A stretch of 64,000 nt of DNA from Branchiostoma belcheri (taxonomy: Eukaryota; Chordata; Leptocardii; Amphioxiformes; Branchiostomatidae), in contig NW_017804254.1 in the NCBI RefSeq assembly GCF_001625305.1, positions 854,544 through 918,543 on the forward strand, in the 5' to 3' direction. Of the stretch, positions 58,743 through 64,000 are shown piece after piece. Under the pieces are notes generated by a model. That model was not told where the DNA came from and did no database searches. It saw only the letters and a program-made list of their open reading frames with translations. The position numbers and the translations under genes were made by a program. Within the stretch, counting starts at the first letter, position 1. Each line of letters starts with the position of its first letter.

Positions 58743-61700
58743 TTACAGGTCGTTGTTTGTGTTCTGTGCGAAGGCATGCAGGTTCCCCATCTGGCTGAGC
58801 CCGCTCTGGACATGAGCCACGTGGATCTCCACATTGTTCTGGAAGCAGCTGTACAGGGAAACAAAAGATTTTAGACAATGCTATAAGTAAGGTGGTGCCA
58901 TACGCAGAGCCCATCCCTCTCCTTCTACTGTCTTATATTATACCTCACCAAAGTCAGGTTCCCATTTGTGTGAGAGAAGTCACAAGCATATTTTGTATGC
59001 TTGTACCTTTGTGTCTTTTGGGCAACATGTAGCAGACAGGTAACGTGTTGGAACATAAACTGTCAGAATCAACAGTTAAAGCAATGATGAATGTGGTGTT
59101 TTGCTAGCATAGCAACAAGTCCAAAAGAGTCCAGCAGAGTCTAGGAGTCATACAAATGTAGTGAACCAGAACTTTCACGGGGTGGAAGGGGTAGTTGATA
59201 CGTAAGTGAACAAAGAAAAAAATTGAAATACAGAAATGAAGAAAAATTCATCCAACTTGTTTCATTCCAACTTTTTTCAGCACACCATCAGACCATGCCC
59301 TATCTAATTTATTCTAAACAAGATATCTTTATATCAACAAGTGGACATCTGAACCCCCCTACCTGAGGTTGGCACAGTCCACCCTCTGCCGGATGTCCTC
59401 CAGGGCGTCTGACAGGGACTTAAACTCGTACGAGTTCAGCTCATTCTCAGCCAGGGCCTGGAGAAAACGGACAAGATAAAACACAGTGTAAGAGGGTGCA
59501 CCATCTTCATGATTATTCTTATACCTTCAACTACTGTTCTATATAGCCAGCATCTGTCTTTCATTAGACAGAATTTTGCTGCTCATGATGGCCAAAGATT
59601 TTGCCTAATCCATAATCTTTGACTTAAAATCTTAAAATTCATCCCACAAAATGCAGGAAGTAGTGTTTTAGAAGGTGAACATTTTAAAATAACAGGCAAA
59701 GATTTCAGGCTGGCTGTAGAACACTAACCTTCAAACCAGTTGTAGATATCAAAACATTTAACCCAGCCTTAAGAATGGTTCATGATAAAGACATTTCACA
59801 CAGTTTCAGCATGAATTCCTACCTTGATCTGTAGCATGAGGGAGGTGAGTTTGGTGATGAGCTGACAGGCGTCCTGACTCTGGACCGTTTTCGCGCCGTT
59901 CCCCTCGTTCGCTCTCTGCAGGATCTCCATGGCGTCGTCCTCGCATCGTTTCTTCAGCGCTGATCCCGCCGGTTCCTTTATCGTCTCCAGTCCCTGTTCT
60001 GGAGCGATCTGAAGCAGGGAGACATCACAATCAGATAAACAACATGAACTTGTCCTTGATGTCTATCAAAATTAACATTCCAAGAGTAAATTACATTTAT
60101 TGTTATCTTACCAAATTCCCCATTAACTTTGAACACAATGAATTACATATAACCCTATTCAAACAAACATTTGTGTACTGTACATCACTTAATATTCAGA
60201 CTTTCTCGTTCCTGCCGGAACTGTGAACATATACATGTAGTTCTGCAAACGTCCATTTTTCTCAGAACGCAAAATTTTGCTACCACAATTGATTTACAGT
60301 ACTAAAAGTAGATTACTCATGATCTTTGTGCTACTTTGAAATGGCTAGAATAGTGGCTCCATGTCTGCCTTTTTTTTTCTATTCTCGAATCCTTACATAT
60401 GTACAATAAATACTTACCTCTTGGCAGTACTGTTGGACCCCGATCAGGTAAGTGTTGAGTTCCCTGTTCAGCCTCTCCAGCTCCAGGACCAGGGTGGCAT
60501 ATTTCTTCTGAAACTCTACATCCACACTTTCACCATGAGATTTCTAAAAAAACAGACATAAACTCAACTTCTTTCTGAAATGCCAAAAAAAATACAAGAC
60601 ATTTCTGACCTCCAGCATATGTAGAGGGGGTTGTATGTCATATTTTAATTGACGCAGTTACACGCAGTCAATCACATCCTGAACTCTTCCATGTACTGCC
60701 CACTTACTCTTGCCCAGTGCATGCTGGGTCACCTCCAGGCTTGACCTCCGAGTCAATCAAGTAGCCAATTATAATATATTCACCCACTCTTCCTCCAACC
60801 ATCTCTGCCTGACAAGCATACACACAAACTCACAAACAAACCCATGGAAAACAGTACCTAAATACCTGGAGGTAACAAGACAATACAGCAGTTGCAGCCA
60901 CTTTGTTATATGACAGTTGTGTAATGTTCAGGTGAACTTGTACTTACAGTTTTTTCTGCCTGTGTGTTCATTTCTCTCAGGTCCTTGATCCTGTCCTTCT
61001 TGATCAGCAAGACTTTTGATAACCGAGTCTGGAAAAAGAAATCATACCTTATTTTAAGCTGCTTCCAGTGTTTCTTACATTTACAGACATTTCTCTTGTC
61101 ATTGTTCAATTGTACTTTCTCTCAACATCTAGTGATTTAGTTTAACTTTGTCTACACCATGACCAGTGATTTGTTGACCCTTCCACAGGCTGATAGCTCT
61201 CAGAAACAAGACTTAGAGAAAATGATGTACCGGTAGATCAAATTGGACATTGATTTTTGCAGAAAAGGAAGAAGAACCTTATGAAAAATGTAATGTACAC
61301 TTACCACCATGACGAGGAACTTGACAGGAAACCCTCCCAGTGTCCCCCCTTCTATGCCATGTAACCTGCTGCGGAGTGGAGACTGGCCAAGCATCGGGTC
61401 ATGGGCCTGTCAACGGAGGTCAAGAGAGTGTGTTGGTGACATGCAGCTTCTAGCCAGCCCTAATTTTTTTCCGTATTTTTGTTTGCTATCATGTTGAGTG
61501 CCAACTATTCTAGGCATTCTCCCTGGGGAAAATTTTGAAATCCTGACCCTGTAAAACACTATTTCTTGCATCTCTTTCCATATCTTTACACACAAATTTT
61601 TGTTCGTCATTAGCAGCAATGTGCCATCAAATGACGGAAAGACGGATGCTGCCTTGAAGTAAAGTAAAAGGGGAAGTAAAACGTGAAGTAAAAACGTTAC

Positions 61701-63447
61701 ACATCTTCAGTAACTCTTTCATCACGTTCATGTTAATATCACACGTCAACAGTAAGTTACACTCACAACTTAAGACACTGATTGCTAGAAGTGTTATGCC
61801 AAATTCCTGAAAATGCTTCCACGATAAATGAACTATCTGTTTATTTTTTATTATTTATTTGCACGAAAAATACATTACGTGAAAGGAATATTACGTGTAT
61901 ATAAACTGTGCAAGAGAGGCCAGAAGATTGAGCTATGTATAGCCCTCCCCTTATCAAATTGAAATCAGTGACTAATTAATTACATAAATATGACTAAGTA
62001 AAACTCCAAAGGCCATACTTACAAATGCTGGGGACTGTAAGCTGTTGGACAGTGAAAACCTGTACACAAATACACAAAACAAGTTAGACAAATGCAATGC
62101 AAAAGTACGGGGACCCTTTCTCCAATTCAGAAAGATTGAGAGATGACATCAACATGTGGACTGAACCACTCACCTTGGAGGGGTGAGAAACTGTTGACGG
62201 GGTCTTTGCTTTTGTGCAAATGCTGTGAGGGGCATGGTCTCCTGTTGCTCATTGCTCTGTAATTTGGGTAAAAGAAAGTGGATTTTTCATTGAATCCAGA
62301 TCTTTACTCTCTCTCTCTCTCTCTCTCTCTCTTCCACAAGACTTACTTGTACTGTTTAGCACTCTTACAGAAAGTTAATGGCTATGAAGGCATACGTGTC
62401 AAAGCTCCCTTATTCAATGAAGACTGGACAAAAATGTAAACAAAACAGCATCACATTAACCATGTTGCTGAACAGAAATTTAAAGTTTGTCTCAGCCATT
62501 GAACTGATCATGTACTATAGTACTCACTTGGGAAAAGCTGTATCAAAATAAAGTAATTTTGGAGTTAAAAATAAATAATTTGTCACAGTGAACCAACTTT
62601 CTATCAGTCATAATACATTCAAATTTAGCAGTTCAGAAACAAAAAAGAAAGCCTAAATGAGTAGTTTCCTCCTCACCAGGACTTCCGTGTCAGGAATGGT
62701 GTGTGTTCCCAGCCCAGGTCTGTCAAACGTCACCCTGTACGAGGTGTTGGCTGTGTCCACCGCCTCAATCTGACCTGTGAACAGTCCGTCGTGAGGGCCG
62801 CGCAGACGGGCTGCAGAATGGCAAAAAACATTAAAAACATTAATTAATGGCTGTATTTTAGCATTCCATCTATCTACACATAGAGTCCATCAGATTTACA
62901 TAATTTCATCTTTAAGGCTTGTGTTGCAAAGTGAAACAAAGCATCTACATTAACAACAAGAAGTTGGAGAGCTTAGCCAACAGCCATACTAACATACAGA
63001 TCTTGATAACATCTTTCCCTAGCATGTCTGCAGAACGTACTGCGCCTGTGCAAAACCCCATTTTTCACGGTTTTTGTTGGGATTTGGTCAACGTTGCATC
63101 AGAATTTTGCCTGTTGCAGGCAACATTTTTTCCAACATAACATTTGGAAACTACAGAGGGAGTGTTAACCTTATATGCACCAATACAACCTTATATGAGA
63201 CGTTCTACCGAAGTGCTATGCCCAATACATTACAGGTTCAGTACGTTCTGCCGACATGCTTCTTTCCCTCATACGACCGTGACACTGACCTGTGACCTTG
63301 GTGCCGATGACCAATGGGAGCGGGATCTCGTCGGGAAGGTCCTTGAAGTTGCTGATGTCCGTGACCTTGCGCTGCTGGAGGAGTCGGATCTTCTGACGCT
63401 TGGCTTCCAGGGCAGAACGCTCCTCCGCAAAGAACGAGGAGGAACAC
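58743..63447 (-). CDS. LIN9: LIN9, MuvB/DREAM complex subunit (last 10 exons; 5' end outside window)
   Basis: LIN9 is a core MuvB subunit (with LIN37, LIN52, LIN54, RBBP4). It joins the DREAM repressor in quiescence and B-Myb/FOXM1 to activate G2/M genes. Exons in gene order: 63290-63447, 62677-62810, 62174-62256, 62023-62059, 61305-61406, 60948-61028, 60418-60543, 59823-60008, 59363-59457, 58743-58848. They give about 369 codons with consistent phases. Landmarks are FFAEERSALEAKRQKIRLLQ, FKDLPDEIPLPLVIGTKV, the Tudor-like RLRGPHDGLFTGQIEAVDT with GLGTHTIPD, QQFLTPPR, GTLGGFPVKFL, KDLREMNTQAEK, and the C-terminal SCFQNNVEIHVAHVQSGLSQ followed by MGNLHAFAQNTNND. The upstream DIRP domain must lie beyond 64000. 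Exon 62023-62059 is a 37-bp microexon. Confidence 0.96.
62307..62332 (+). repeat. (CT)n microsatellite
   Basis: Thirteen CT units in the LIN9 intron 50 bp upstream (gene sense) of exon 62174-62256. Confidence 0.9.
63012..63269 (+). mobile_element. Copy 3 of the 9-bp-duplication MITE family, perfect target duplication
   Basis: The body 63021-63260 (240 bp) starts AGCATGTCTGCAGAACGTAC and ends, in reverse, AGCATGTCGGCAGAACGTAC. TCTTTCCCT is duplicated exactly at 63012-63020 and 63261-63269. It is in a LIN9 intron, 21 bp beyond the donor side of exon 63290-63447. Confidence 0.85.
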
Positions 63448-64000
63448 CTGGAGGAGGAATAGTAACTTGTGAGCAGAAATGTGAATACTGTAAATCACTA
63501 TTTTAGCAATAGTTTTATATTCTTGTCTATAGGAGAGTTTTCTATAATGATTGAAATCCCATAAATTTGTCGTTGAGATATTGACTATAAAATCAGCTGT
63601 AATTGATGAGAAATGACAATTCTCTTCTTCACAAGTTCCGAAGAGAACCCCACTTTCTGTCTATGCACAGATAACACAACAAGGTATAGGGTAGTGCGCA
63701 CCGACACTTTGGTGGCAGACATTTTAATGGCTCCTCAAAGAAAAAGAAAAATACAATGCGATTCAGAATCCAGTATAGTTATGAGTTATGAGAGTCTGAA
63801 CATAGGTGAAAGTATACCAGAAGACAATCACTGTTGAACGTTACGATAGTGTAATATCGAACCATAGCAGGCGGTTAACACACATGTAAGTATTGTGTTG
63901 AAAAGACAAAACTATATGTATGATCGGACCATAGGTATTTAACAGTAATAGGAAATCGAAAATGATCACATGTCTAAATCTGTTGTACGTTAAACAACGT
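63448..64000. other. LIN9 intron reaching the right window edge
   Basis: No exon with LIN9 similarity or other feature was recognised here. Confidence 0.6.

Noticed and set aside
1..64000. tRNA, rRNA and snRNA genes
   Set aside because: I looked for tRNA A/B boxes and known RNA-gene motifs by eye and saw none convincing; a covariance-model search would be decisive.

Overview
The window looks like chordate nuclear DNA, most likely a cephalochordate (amphioxus, Branchiostoma). Genes are split by short GT-AG introns, vertebrate orthologues are recognisable exon by exon, intron sequence is rich in small inverted-repeat elements and minisatellites, and there is an intronless class A receptor pair of a kind amphioxus carries in large numbers. 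The species cannot be fixed from sequence alone.

Layout. (1) 1-408: 3' end of a non-LTR retrotransposon. (2) 529-24719, minus strand: 21 coding exons of TTC17, from signal peptide to the middle of the C-terminal part; the last TPR exons lie left of the window. Its introns hold several inverted-repeat elements, two minisatellites, a CpG-rich block in intron 7, and a candidate duplicate of exon 14. (3) 25752-26412: a second, 5'-truncated copy of a related non-LTR element, then about 3 kb without genes. (4) 29491-31210, minus strand: an intronless DNAJC7 (TPR2-type co-chaperone) with one apparent frameshift at the start of its J domain, and with its own TATA-like box and poly(A) signal. (5) 32-35 kb: repeats only, including a perfect 44-bp-arm palindromic element with a perfect 9-bp target duplication. 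(6) 35674-37185 and 38348-39814, plus strand: tandem, nearly identical class A GPCR genes. (7) 41311-41484: assembly gap. (8) 42264-42638: a possible small novel gene. (9) 43614-56922, plus strand: complete SART3 in 23 exons (927 codons plus stop). (10) 58743-63447, minus strand: the last 10 exons of LIN9, convergent with SART3.

The genes do not form one pathway: TTC17 (membrane/cytoskeletal TPR protein), DNAJC7 (Hsp70/Hsp90 co-chaperone), SART3 (U6 snRNP recycling) and LIN9 (MuvB/DREAM cell-cycle transcription) are separate housekeeping functions. The receptor pair is a lineage-specific tandem duplication. The most interesting points are in gene structure: a transposable-element insertion exactly at a TTC17 splice donor; a putative alternative pre-TPR exon; a SART3 minisatellite whose unit is a copy of the exon-2 splice acceptor; and the receptor paralogue that lacks an ATG. 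Exon borders were placed by hand from splice consensus, reading phase and similarity to remembered vertebrate proteins; all exon lengths and phases are mutually consistent.
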